A stretch of DNA of 64,000 bases, from the NCBI GenBank assembly GCA_016647705.1, contig CM028334.1:9457546-9521545 (forward strand), in the 5' to 3' direction. The stretch's first letter is position 1. Each line of letters opens with the position of its first letter. The stretch comes from Eucommia ulmoides. Taxonomy: Eukaryota; Streptophyta; Magnoliopsida; Garryales; Eucommiaceae. Shown piece after piece: positions 12,203-23,625 of the stretch. The notes beneath the pieces were generated by a model. It was not told the DNA's origin. It ran no database searches and worked only from the letters and a program-made list of their open reading frames with translations. The translations under genes were made by a program, and so were the position numbers.

Positions 12203-12204
12203 AT

Positions 12205-14031
12205 TGTTGGCCCAGTGAGCTATCTAAGATAAGGGTGAATTGGATAGTTATAAAAAATTTAAACAAATTTCTTATCTTCTCAATACTTAATTAATCAACT
12301 AATTGATTTACCCTAAATCAATTATTATTTTTATAATATAGCGGATAAGTGTATTTAATCTAGGTGTACAACCAAACAACAAAATATAAATAAAGTAAAC
12401 AAAGCAGGACATAAGGATATATTCCTGGTTCACCAAGTTATTCTTGGCTAATCCAGTCCTTCGAGCCCCATGGAAATTCACACCTACTAAACCACTTGAT
12501 CCCTTTACCAAGTAGGAACCAAACGCTTATAACGATTCTTTTACCAAGCTCAGAATCAACCTTTATAATTATCCTTTTTCCCAAGCTAAGGAAGAACCTT
12601 ATCTTTTTACCAGGTTAAAGATTAACCTACTTCTATTCAGAATAAATCACTACCTAATCATTTTCTCAGGTGTAGGAATAACCTTATCTTTTTACCGGAC
12701 TCAATATTAATCTAATCCTTTCATAAGCTAAGGATTAATCCTCACCAAACACTCCAAGTATATTTTTCACAGGTAAAGATGGAACCGTTATAATTCACTC
12801 ACAATTAATTCTAATCAGAAAGAATCAAACCTAATTATTTTCAAGGGAAAAGAATAACCTAACATTTTTATTCACTAGGTAAAGATCAAACCTCAATAGT
12901 TTTCCCCAAAAATATTGAAACCCAAACTACCTCTGATTAGATACTCCCAATAGTATCTAATCCACACAAACTCACCAATTAGAAAAATTAATGATTTTCT
13001 TCCCACTCAAAGCTTCTATCACCTCAAATCAATTAAACTCAATTAATATCCCTATAATTACTACGTGATAAAATTTAAGTGAGGAATTTAATATCCGATT
13101 ATAATATGTGTGGGTAATACAAAATTAAGCACGTAATCAGATAATCTCAAAAATCATTTTAAAAAGAATTTTTAAGCTCTTTAAAGTTAAAAAACAATTT
13201 TACTACGATCTTTAAACCAAGAAAGTAATGATAACATAAATTCACAATAAAGGATAAATAACTTGGAAAGATCTAACCAAGATAACACCGAAAGATTGTA
13301 AATTGAATCGCTAGACAGCTCAAATCGTTGACGTCAAAACAATCAGCGCTTTAACTCAAGAACTTCTCAAACAATTGATCACACAATTGATCTCTCCAAT
13401 ATATCTCTGAATAAATACTCTTAGAAAGCTCAAGAACTCTTTGTTCTTGATTGATGTGTTTATGATATGTAAAAATCGCAGGTTTATTTAAGCTGATTTG
13501 AAACGGGTCCTCTAACGGCTAGTTTTTTCAAGATATGACATTTAAATGCACCAATAGACCCCCTATATCATTACCATTCTGTCTTAGTTTAAATCACTCA
13601 GATATAGATTTTAAAACATTCAAGTTAGTCCACAAATTAATTCTCAATCTCAAATCGTATAGATAGAAAGTATTAAAAGAACCAAATTGAGAAACACTTT
13701 AATTTTATGAACCATATCTATAGGGATATTAACATAAGTGTATCATATCTTCAATATATCCAAATTCCTAAAATATCTCACTTAGATATCCCAAAAACGG
13801 CTAGTTTTTTAACAGATACTCGAAATCCTCGAAATTGTAACTACACAGTTGGTTGGCCGACCTCCATACGATCAGTCGACCAATGGATATAGGATGCTAG
13901 CCAAGCCTTGTTTAAACACCGGTCGGTTGACCAATCCCCCATAGGTCGGTTGACCGATTGATTCAAGATGCTCTTCTAGGCCTAATTTCGGCCTTGATCG
14001 GTTGACCGGTAGATACAGAGAGTTTCATTTC
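12205..14031 (-). mobile_element. 5' LTR of Copia element E, outer part cut off
   Basis: The inner edge is tgttggccca at 12205, next to the PBS. 12480-12930 is an imperfect tandem series of about 60 bp (aagctaaggattaacctt and similar). 13768-14030 matches the left LTR and carries the same TCGGTTGACCGA palindrome cluster at 13850-14010. The outermost roughly 580 bp seen in the left LTR (9105-9686) is missing, so the element is truncated at both ends and shows no target duplication. Confidence 0.75.
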
Positions 14032-14050
14032 GAGATAGACAAAAATGGAG

Positions 14051-16000
14051 TGTCTATAGTTACCCCTCTTTGTCATGCGAGTTTCACTTGCTTGACAAAG
14101 ATAGGAGATAACATCATTTTGACCATTCAATTCTTTTTCTTTAAAATATTTTTTATTTTATTTTTTTTTGAAAATTTAAAACTAAAAGACGGGATTCAAA
14201 AATACCATTTTTCAGGGGGTGATGGAAAAATATAGGAACAAAATTTGAACGAATAGCAATCGAACCGTAAAAGTTGACAAAGATAGGAGGCAATGTCATT
14301 TTAATCGTCGAATTTTTTTTTAAAATATTATTTATTATTTTTTTTCAAAAATTTAAAACTTATGGACGGGATTCAAAAATACCTTTTTCAGGGGGTAATG
14401 GAAAAATGTAGGAACGAAATATGAACTAATTGCAGCCGAACCCTAAAAGGGTTGTCTACGTATCTCGATAGTGTCAAGAATCAAGTGACGCGTAGTTCGA
14501 CATTTACCTTAGGCGAGGCGAGAAACGAAACCAAAATAAAATGACACTTAGAGGAGAGGCAATGCAAAATGAAAGACACTCACGGAAAGAAAAATAAAAA
14601 ATAAAATGTCATCATGGAAAGATAATACATAATGTATGAGCACTCATAGAGAGACAAATGCAAAATAAAAATCCATAAGGGAGAGAAAATGCAAAATGTA
14701 TGAGCACTCATGGAGAGACAAATGCAAAACAAAAGACCATCATGTAGAGGCAATGCGGAACAAAAGGCCATCACAAAGTGGCGAATGCAAAAATAAAATG
14801 ATACTTACGAAGAGGCAAAATGCAAAATAAAATATCATCATGGAGAAACAATCAGAATGAAATGGAACTCACAGAGAGATAAATACAAAATCAAATGGCA
14901 CTCACGGAGAGACAAAATACAAAATAAAAAGCCATCACGGAGAGGCAATGCAAAATGTACTTGTACTCATAGAGAGGCAAATGTAAAATAAAAGGCCATC
15001 ATGTAGAGGCAATGCATAATGAATAAGCACTCACGAAAAATACAAAATAAAATACCATCACGGAAAGAAAATGCAGAATATATGAGCACTCATGAAGAGG
15101 CAAAATGCAAAATACAAGACCATCATGGAGAGGTAAATGCAAAAATAAATGGACATCATGGAGAAGTAATACAGAATGAATGAGCACTCACGGAAAAGCA
15201 AAATGAAAAATAAATTGCCATCAAAGAGAGACAATACATAATGAATGAGCATTCACAGAGAGGCAAAATATAAAATAAAAGGCCATCACGAAGAGGCAAT
15301 GCATAATATATGAGCACTCATGAAGAGGTAAAATGTAAAATAAAATGTCATCACGGAGAGACAATGTAGAATATATAAACACTCACGGAGAGGAAAAATA
15401 CAAAATAAAAGATAAAAAGTAAACTATAGAAATTTAAATTGCGATAAAGAAAGAAACGATGAAAAAAATAAGAGAAGAAACATACCTGTCCTAACAAAAA
15501 TTCCCGACACACAGGTTTTTCTCTCTTAAAGGTGGCTTCTTGAATAGATTTTCCCTGAGAATCGCTTCCTAGGAAGATTTCTCTCTGAATTTTTGTGTCT
15601 CCCCAAAGGGTTTCTCTATGAATTTTGTATTCCCCCCAAGGGTTTCTCTTTGAATTTTGGTGTCCCCCAAAGGGTTTTGCTCTCAAATCTTGTGTGTCTA
15701 AAATTATGAGAATGAGGGTCCTATTTATAGGGAATGATGGGGAGTGAAAAAATATTAGGAGCCATAGTAAATCCTAGTCCAAATTTAGCGAGGAAAAATA
15801 AACCAACCCCAAAAAGATAGAAAAAAAAAAGTAAGGGGAAAAAAGGAAACCTAATCCCATTTCAACAAGGAAAATAAAACTTTTTTTTTTTCTTTTCTAT
15901 TTTTTTTATATTCTATTTTTTTTTTCAAAATAAAATAAAATAATAATAATAAATAAATTGCAATAAAAAATTTGGGACGAACAAAAATGATGTGTCTACA
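14051..16000. mobile_element. LTR of an unassigned Ty3-type element, with a minisatellite core
   Basis: The sequence begins tgtctatagttacccctc and ends gatgtgtctaca, a plausible TG...CA LTR. The first part has a direct repeat of about 180 bp (14094-14276 and 14277-14450). The centre is a 64-bp minisatellite (14560-15400). Flanks: on the right it interrupts a gag gene at 16001; on the left the last 12 bp before it (acaaaaatggag) resemble the LTR's own end, so the left boundary may be an LTR-LTR junction. No target duplication was found. Open frames inside are repeat artefacts. Confidence 0.6.
14560..15400. repeat. Minisatellite, unit about 64 bp
   Basis: Recurrent block 'gagcactcatggagaggcaa' followed by 'atgcaaaataaaaggccat' and 'catcacggagaggcaatg'. 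The 'agcactca' anchor falls near 14638, 14702, 15021, 15085, 15181, 15246, 15312 and 15378, mostly 63-66 bp apart. Units are diverged. Confidence 0.85.
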
Positions 16001-16024
16001 CGAACAATTCAAATAGCTCAGGCT

Positions 16025-16390
16025 TTAGTTCATATACCACTGCCTACCCATTCCAGTCAGTCTTACTTGGAATGCCTGATATTTTGCTAAGTTAAACGCC
16101 CAACGCAGATCTACATGAGCATGATAGGTGTCCAAATGCTCTATTGGATCAATGTTGCCTTGGTACATCCTAATCTGGGAAGGGAGTTTGATGTTTATAG
16201 GGACTTTCTCTCGCAATGACCGAGTAGTGAATGAAGGAGTACTCTTCTTTACTATCTTGTAAATATTGGACTTGTTCTTGCCGATTTTCCCGAGCTTCTC
16301 ATTAATGGCGTTCACTTGATCTCAAAGATCATCGTCAACTTGTCGATTTTGATCGCCCCGTTGGTTTCTCAATTGCAAAACGATAAGGCT
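16025..16390 (-). pseudogene. Ty3-type gag fragment
   Basis: The minus-strand frame contains INIKLPSQIRMYQGNIDPIE followed by HLDTYHAHVDLRWAFN and a final GRQWYMN, matching the retrotransposon gag domain (…P.DP..H…W…A…RRWY). A one-base shift after QWY lets the family's LKP-type continuation be read (KPELFELF) up to the LTR edge at 16000. The rest of gag and all of pol are missing on that side. 16391-16940 has weak, stop-filled gag-like reading on the same strand. Confidence 0.75.
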
Positions 16391-17402
16391 TCCATAGAGT
16401 AAGAAAGCTTGTCTCAGGGCATCTCAAGTGTCTTTTTTGTTACTGGTGTCGGGCGTACCTCGTTCCTCAAAGTAGGTGATCCATTTCTACTTTACTCGGG
16501 TTGTGTTAACGATGCGCATGTCCTGAGTCGAGAATGCACGTTGGTTGCTCTCCTAAATGATAGAACCTTGGGGTTACGTTGGACGTTCTAGCCTTCGCGA
16601 CATAACTCATCCCTTTCTCTTCGAATCATCTCCAATTCTCTTCGAGGTCATGTTGTTCCTCTGTTGCTTCTCTTACCGACATTACTCTCATATCAATCTT
16701 CGTCTTTCATCGACGATGGCTTGCGCTTACTGGAAATGGTAGAGGAAATTAGCTTTGGCCTACCAATTGTTGTACATTTTGAGAAAGATCATGTATCTCT
16801 CTCATCAACTCCATTAGGGGTGAAAGTGACTCTCCAAACGGTTCTATACCAAGTTCAGTCGTACAAAAGTGGTTGCTGGTCACTTTCTTGGTCGTTTGTC
16901 ATTATTACTAATCTCAAAGTAACTGTAAACTTAATTTAAAAATATCAAGAAAGACAATCAATTGTTTTCACAAATCACACCAATTTGATGAAGCCAAAAT
17001 ATAGTTCGTCAGATAAGGAACTTTGGGATTTGGATTAAGGCGATTCGCTTAACTCTGGATCTTGTAAAACTATACACCACGGTGGGTTTGCAGGTGTGAG
17101 AATCAATAGAGTATTCTAAAATGAATTTAACAAAGTGTTGTTTAGGAAATTTTGTGTGTATCTAGCAAGACCCATCCCCTTTCGTATTTGTAGATGAGGG
17201 AAGACTTGTTTGGCAAGTCTTCCCCTAAATCTCGCCCATTATAGTTATGGTAGCAGATTTTGTGGGTTATGGCTTAATGAGATGTTATCGTAGGAGTAAT
17301 AATGTCTCTTTCCTTACTAAGAGAAAGGCGTTATAATCGCCTCCAATGGGAAATGATGGTGTCGACGTGTCTCGGGACTGATAACTCTGGTCGGGGCAAA
17401 GA
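16391..17402. other. Degenerate repeat sequence, no gene recognised
   Basis: Open frames here (up to 91 codons) show no recognisable domain. The stretch probably holds the decayed leader and LTR of the element whose gag lies at 16025, but I could not place an LTR edge, PBS or target duplication. Confidence 0.4.
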
Positions 17403-17407
17403 ACTAG

Positions 17408-18237
17408 TGTAATACCTCGAATATTTATATTTTGAAATGTTATATAAGTTTAATATTTTTGGAATTATTTTGTAAATTTATGGTATAAATAATATTTTAT
17501 ATTTTTTGGAGGTAAAATGTTAATTTTAAATTGACTTTGGAATTTTTGGGACTATTGTATTATTTAAAATATAATTTTAAGAGTTTTGAATTATAATTAA
17601 TATTATTTTTATTTTAGAAGGTAATAAGTGTAAATAAAACAATAAATAATATATATATAGACACACACATACTAGATGTATACGCATATATATGTTAAAA
17701 ATAAAAATAAAAACAACAAAAATATATCTATACCATGGCGATTTCAGTTAGGATTTCAAGTAAAACAATTTACTCTTTTAATATTTGTATTTAATCTCTC
17801 TCTCTCTTTATTATATAATTCATGCTAAAATTGTTGTTAAATTTTAATTGTTAGTTTTCATGAAATATTTAGGATTATTATGTGAAAATTATGTGAAAAA
17901 CATGTATGTGTATTTATTTGTGGATTAATTAAATGGATGTAGTAAAGGGGTTAAAAATTCTACTGAGCTTCGGTTCAAAACCCCACAGTTTTTATTGCAG
18001 AGTCAATAAAAATAGAGCTACGCATGAAGTTTTATTTGAATTTTTATTTATTTTGTAATAACTGCATTTATTATTTATTGTTGTAAAATTGACTCGATAA
18101 TTTGATAATTATAATTATCGCCGTAATTTGTAAAATTTCTCAGATTGTTATAAAATGAAATGTTGATTAATCAGTCTTGTTATTAATTCTCTAAAGGGAG
18201 AAATTGAGTCGCGGCCCTGAGAAATCAGGTCTTTACA
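17408..18237 (+). mobile_element. 5' LTR of element C
   Basis: Starts tgtaatacctcg and ends caggtctttaca. It matches the split 3' LTR (tgtaatatcctg at 20650, then gtcgttaca ending at 27366). Length is 830 bp against about 816 bp for the two 3' pieces together. Confidence 0.9.
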
Positions 18238-18239
18238 AG

Positions 18240-18250
18240 TGGTATCAGAG
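18240..18250 (+). other. Primer-binding site of element C
   Basis: TGGTATCAGAG, two bases after the LTR end, matches the initiator methionine tRNA 3' end used by many plant LTR elements. Confidence 0.9.
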
Positions 18251-18389
18251 TTAGGTTTGGTTTCAGTTCATTTTCTCTATAAACCTTTCTTAAACCATAA
18301 AACCTCTGTTTCTTAGTCCACTCTCTCTATCCATCTTAAACCCTAAACCTATTTTGGTTTATAGAAACCATGGGATATCGATCGAGAAA

Positions 18390-18570
18390 GGTAGCGCCTC
18401 ACTTGACGAGAAAACAGTGGCCTACAAGCCGTTGAGGGAGTTATTTAGGCACCATATAGATTCCTTTGACTATATGGTGGAGCGTGGGCTCAAGACAATG
18501 CTCTTGAACGTCAAGCCCATTGAGGTCATTGACCGTGTTTCAGAGAAAAAACTTAGAAATATTCTCATTC
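18390..18570 (+). pseudogene. Captured fragment of RNA polymerase I second-largest subunit (RPA2/RPA135-like)
   Basis: The frame reads YKPLRELFRHHIDSFDYMVE and on through VKPIEVID. This matches the N-terminal start of the Pol I second-largest subunit in plants, which has a characteristic HHI-[ED]-SFDYM...GL...KP..V.D pattern. In the full gene this region precedes about 1100 further residues, none of which is present. The match runs from about 18412 to 18560, then breaks down into AT-rich sequence. No in-frame ATG precedes it; an ATG at 18370 is in another frame. It sits 150 bp after the PBS, where gag would begin, so it looks like a host exon picked up by element C. The family call is from memory of the protein and needs a search. 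Confidence 0.7.
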
Positions 18571-20649
18571 TAATTATTCCATTTTTCAAGTCCTCATACA
18601 CCTTATTGATAATAACATATTCTTTTTGATTTCTTAGAACTAGTGTACTAATAAGAAAACAATTATATTATAACTTTAAGCTCGTTTGCCTAAATTTGTG
18701 TGTTTCATGTTTAGTTTTTTATAGGATGATTAGCTAATTTAGGAACTTGGAATTATATTGAGATTGCGAGTTATGGCAGTGTTACAACTTGGGTAATTGT
18801 CGTGTTAGTGGTTGGCCATAAGATAAGTTATTGAAAGGATCATTTTAAAAAGTGTTTACTGTCTTCTATATAAATTATCAAACTATACTATCGTATTAAA
18901 TTAAAAAAAAAATATTGATGAAAATTGATAGTTTTATAATGTTAAATGGATCAAATAAAATTCTAAAAGAGAAAATAGATTTTATTGTCTTGTTATGCCA
19001 TAGTTATTTCGTCAAGAGGGCATATGCTGCAAGATGTTGTTGGTCTCTACAGGAGGGCATGTCCTGTAGGACATTTTATTGTGACCTGTCAGGAGAGCAA
19101 GTTCTGTAGGTAATTGATATATATTGTTGTTGTTAACGATGATTATCGGTATGATATGGTGGTTTTTACCATGTGTTGTTGACTACCAATATGGTGGAGT
19201 TGAATATATTATTAACAATATAATGTGGTAGAGTTGAATATGCAATTGATTGTGAATATGTTGTGTTAAGATCTGATCGGAGGGTAAGTCCTGCAGGTGA
19301 TAAAAATATGTTGTTACTTTGACCGAAGAAGTTGAATATGGAATTGATTATGAGATGTTGTATTGAGACCTGACAAGAAAGTAAGTCGTGCAAATAGTTG
19401 ATATAATAACTCCCGATCGTGAGGTAAAACGATCATATGGCTAGTAAAGAAGAATAGTATTTTATTATATAAAAGTGAGTTGATCAGTTGATTTAGATTC
19501 AGTTGTTCTATGATATTTGTGGAATTTTAATATTTTTCAGTCTGGTAATATTTGTTGAAAATGGATTTTGATAAAAAAAAATATTTGATCCATAAATTAT
19601 TTTTGTATTATAAAGATAGTACACCGATAAAATATTCGGATAAATATTGGTCCATTATTAGCGATAAATAGAGTCAGAGTATGGTGTAATTGTTGAGACT
19701 TTTGGAGGACTGTATATAATAGTGTTATATACATTTTACGTTGAGCTTAAATAATATTTTACAAATTCAAGTGGGGAGATTTTATGTAATATTTTTATAC
19801 ATGTTATGTGAGTTTTGAACTTTTGCGACGTATTTATATGTTTGAGATGTATTTATGTGGATTAAAACGTATTTATGTATCTCGAGACGTATTTATGTGG
19901 TTGAAAGTTATTTATGCGTCTTCAGACGTATTTAAGAAAATCCGTTTAAGTTCGGATTGTGTTGATATTTATGTAAAAGTTTACAAGATTATGAAATTAA
20001 ATTAGAATTTTAATGGGATATTGGAGATAATTATTTTTAGTCTCACGGGATAGTCCACGATAAATTTGGGCTATCTACTAGTTATGATGTTGGTTGTGAA
20101 TATGTTGGCTTGAATGTTGGATGAAATTGATCAATGTTGGTTGATAGTGGACTTGAAATGTCATGTCAAGCAAGAAAAATTATTGAGATCGTAGACTTGT
20201 TGGAATTGAGATAGACCCAATCCAAGTGAGACTGCCATGATATTTTAGACCCAATCCAAGTGAGACTGCCATGATATTTTAAAAATATATTTGTTGGTTA
20301 TAAATATATAGATATATTTATTACCATTTTTATCAGAGTAGCGTAGGAAAAGTATTTAGAAACATAAGAATTTTTTGCAATTGGTTATTTGTGCTAGGTG
20401 TTACTGACCAAAGTGCGCCATGTTGAGTTGTGTTGAATAAAGTATGGGTCACCACAAATACGGAAGTGGTGATACATAGTTCCAAATTTGGTGAGATGTG
20501 GATTGGTGACAACTTTCGATTACGGGACCCTACATAGAAAATAATTATTTTAGAATCAAGTATGACTAACATGACCATATAGTGCGATTCTGAATTATTA
20601 TTATTTTGAACGAAATTTCGAGGAAAAAATTTATTTAAGGGAGGTAGAT
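18571..20649 (+). other. Non-coding internal region of element C
   Basis: AT-rich with no coding signal. 19010-19400 holds diverged repeats of a 'caggagggcatgtcctgtag' type block. 19409-19440 carries a block (aactcccgatcgtgagg, then acgatcat) also found in family A internals and, inverted, in family B LTRs. 20213-20280 is a perfect 34-bp tandem duplication. Confidence 0.6.
20213..20280. repeat. Perfect 34-bp tandem duplication
   Basis: Two identical units (20213-20246 and 20247-20280), each starting agacccaatccaag and ending catgatatttt. Identity in otherwise diverged repeat sequence suggests a recent event. Confidence 0.95.
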
Positions 20650-20896
20650 TGTAATATCCTGAAAATTTATATTTTGAAATGTTATATAAGTCTAATATTT
20701 TTGGGATTGTTTTGTAAATTTATGAAATAAATAATATTTGATAATTGTTTGAGGTTAAATGTTAATTTTAAATTGACTTTTAATTTTTTGAGATTTTGTG
20801 TTGTTTAAAATATAATTTTAAGAATTTTGGGTTATAATTAATATTATTTTTATTTTAGAGGGTAATAAGTGTAAATAAAAAATAAATAATATATAT
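20650..20896 (+). mobile_element. 3' LTR of element C, left piece
   Basis: Matches 17408-17660 of the 5' LTR and is broken at a TA-rich stretch by element D. The right piece resumes at 26798 and ends at 27366. Confidence 0.9.
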
Positions 20897-21865
20897 TGTT
20901 GGTGCGTAAAACTGGTATACACGTCGAGTATGGTCCAATCAGACGACATGAGAGTTCTCTTGCTGGAGTTGGAGTTGTTGAGTCGAATGCGGGGTTGAAA
21001 AGTCCTCAAATAATCTGGAATGGTCAACTTGAAGGGCTGACTTGCTGAAATCCAGAGTTCTGCTACTCAATTACCTGTATTTGAACACGTAACCTGGCCG
21101 GGGGTTTCCCGGAAAGCCCATTCGGCGTGAGAGTAAGATCTCAGGAGGAAAAATTCAATATGCTTTAACTTAGAAAAATAAGCATTAAAGTTTGTTTCAA
21201 GTATTAAATAGTAAAATTCACATCACCTTATGGCGTTGATTTGTTCCAATATTTATAAAAATGGAAAGTACATAGTAAAATTACATAGTAATGAGCTTGA
21301 GCTTTTGGGCCCATTTGGAGAAGCCCGCGGGCCTTTGTCAGGCCTATGGAGAAACAATTGGCAATAGTGGACATGAGACTGGGGCCTAGGTGCTAACTCG
21401 GAGACGCCCAAAAATTCCCTCATAAGTAGCCCCCTAGCCCTGTGCAGCGACAGCTGGGATGCAACTCATAGAGGGCCCTCGTCTCCGTCTCTGGTAGGAC
21501 GAAAGGTTGTTCATCTCTGCCTTCGAACTTGATGTACTTCTCGGTGAGATGTCCTTAGTCGTGGTAAAACTCAACACTTAGTCATCGTCACAAGAGTCGC
21601 CACGAATGTTCGTGGAGTTGGCGTGTCTTGATGAAGAGCTCTGCGGCCTATAAGGATGGGAGAAAATTGGAGTGCTAAGCTCACCACAAGCCTGACAAGT
21701 TAGAGCCTAAATGAATATCCGAGGACCTTTCCCTTGGAGTTTGGCAAGTAGAGGCAAAACGACGAGGTTCCATCATGGGGATTCATCTAGGAACGTGCAA
21801 AATGTCTGGGCACCACCTCACTCAGGACCTCCTCCACGTAAGTAGACCTCTCGCTGGTAGGGAAT

Positions 21866-22260
21866 TCAGGTGTACCTCCTCAATGATTTTCTAGCGCTCA
21901 GGATGGAGTTTTCTCCGCTTCGGCCGGACTGGAGAATCCTAGCGGTTGGGATGTCGTTTATTGGAGAGTTTACACAAGTCATATTTGTACAAAACACCTT
22001 CTTTATTTTGATAAGTAAGATTGCATCACTTTGTACAAACTGGAATTTATTTTTCAAAAGTGGATCTTCCCTACAGAAATTGCGCTTCAGCTGGTCAGCG
22101 TTCCGCAGGTGCCTGAGCGGTGCACCTTCTTTTGTTTCAAGATCGTATGTGCCCGGATGCGTGACCCTGGTGACTTTGTACATCCCCGAAGGTGAATCCA
22201 CCATGGATGATGTTGATTTTACCATCCACGCGTTGGCGATTATCTCTAGCCTCAGCCCCC
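21866..22260 (-). pseudogene. Ty3 pol C-terminal fragment (integrase tail)
   Basis: The minus-strand frame has DSPSGMYKVTRVTHPGTYDL followed by ETKEGAPLRHLRNADQLKR. In plant Ty3 polyproteins this 'GTYDLxxxxGxxxxHxxNxxxLK' pattern is the very end of integrase, right before the stop. Here it follows gag within a few hundred bases, so the protease, RT, RNase H and integrase core are gone. Confidence 0.8.
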
Positions 22261-22436
22261 CGGGGCGATGGATGGTTGCGGTTTCCTCTTCTTCTTTGGG
22301 CCTGAGACTTTTCCTGTGGTTCATCTCTGTCAGGTTGCTCCTGATTTCCTTTCTAGACATAGTCCTTGAGATAGCTCCTTCGGATGAGAGCTTTAATCTC
22401 CTACTGGAGCTAGAAACAGTTCTCCATGGAGTGGCC

Positions 22437-23215
22437 CTAGTCTTGGTGGAAGTCAAAATAATTGGTCATCAACCTCCCAACTAGTCTTCCTCTCAGGGGT
22501 GGTGGATGAGGGAATAAGTCTTGCCTTGAGTATTCTGTAAAGATGGAGGACACTGTGGCCATGAGCGGAGTCAACCCTGGTTGGTGACGCCCTGGAGGAT
22601 AAATTAGCCTCTTGTCTCCAGGCAGGGGTTTAAACCTCCCTTTAGTTTTTAATCTTCTTGAACCTTGGGCTTGATTCAAACCTCTGTCCCTCGGTTTGTT
22701 CATTATTTTCCTCTTCTTCCTGGTTACTGCATGGAAGTCAATACTATGGAATTTAGTCCTATGGTCCAGAGCTTGATCGAGAGTAGGAGTAGGGTTGGAG
22801 TAGAGGTCATAAGATAACCTCTGATACTGGAGCCCGTTAACAAAGGCATTCAGTGCTACACTATTAGGGAGGTCATCGCATGCATTTGTTTCTTGATTGA
22901 AGTGTTCAATGTAGTCTCCCAAAGACTCAGTGGGTTCCTATCGAAGAGTGAAGATATGGGCCATAGTTTTTGGCCTCTACTAAGAGCGGCTGAAACGAGC
23001 CAGGAACAACTGCTGAAGCTCCTTGAAGGTGGAGATGGATGCTGGCCTCAGACCTTGGAACCAGGACCTCACAGCACCTGTGATGATGATGGGAAAGGCC
23101 CTGTACCGTAGAGCTACTGAGGCCACCTACATGTCCATCTAATACTTAAACATGGACAAGTGGTCAATAGGATCTGACGTCCCGTCATACGGACTTATCT
23201 AGGGGTGGGTGAAGT
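22437..23215 (-). pseudogene. Ty3-type gag pseudogene of element D
   Basis: The N-terminal part (about 23215-22925, in pieces) reads VRSWFQGLRPASISTFKELQ, the gag capsid core. The longest clear frame (22922-22437) continues GDYIEHFNQETNACDDLP and NAFVNGLQYQ, then a basic Pro-rich tail with FKPLPGDKRLIYP. Reading continues in another frame toward 22260 (WRTVSSSSRRLK). Frame breaks make it non-functional as it stands. The order gag, then integrase tail, shows a large internal deletion. Confidence 0.8.
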
Positions 23216-23625
23216 GTCTCTGCACTACTTCTTCCAAAACTTCATCCACAGATAGAGGTCTCACCTCTATGATAACTCTTGGTCCTTCTCGGTCTCTTTA
23301 CACCTCTTGGAAACAGGCTTCCATATCAGCTAAGCGGCGTTCCACAGCTTCTCCTACTCGGGGCTCTCCCCGTGTACGACTACTCATAGCTCAGGCTGCA
23401 GTGTGATGGGGGAGAGGTGAGTAGGAACCAGCTTCACGCTCACGTCGTCCTCTGAGCTCTGACCTATTGGACAATGAAGAGATCGACCATTAGGGGACAT
23501 AAACAGGCCCCTTGGCACAAATTCACGCCACGGATGAGGTGGGAGCTGGAAGGTACGCCCTTGGAGTTCTTGGCATGTTTTCTCTTTCTTCTAGCCTGGG
23601 TTTATCTATCCAACCAGACTTTATG

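Larger units (their letters stand above)
9687..12204 (-). mobile_element. Internal region of Copia element E (gag and protease only)
   Basis: Minus-strand order: PBS (12191-12202), gag (about 12150 to 11010), zinc-knuckle and protease region (10872 to 10343), about 650 bp of AT-rich non-coding sequence, then the PPT (9688-9702). Integrase, reverse transcriptase and RNase H are absent, which removes roughly 3 kb compared with a full Copia element. It could only move with proteins supplied by another element. Confidence 0.8.

Noticed and set aside
14560..15400. Regular repeats considered as a CRISPR array
   Set aside because: Units are diverged and continuous without unique spacers, and the setting is a plant LTR.
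14051..16000. Interpretation as a clean solo LTR with target duplication
   Set aside because: The right flank is CGAAC, but the left flank does not match and resembles the LTR's own end, so the left boundary is left open.
18354..18629. The RPA2-like frame considered as a working small gene
   Set aside because: It has no in-frame ATG before the conserved part, covers only the first few percent of the subunit and lies inside an LTR element.
21870..22484. 204-codon plus-strand frame
   Set aside because: Opposite strand of the gag and integrase-tail remnants of element D; no domain on this strand.
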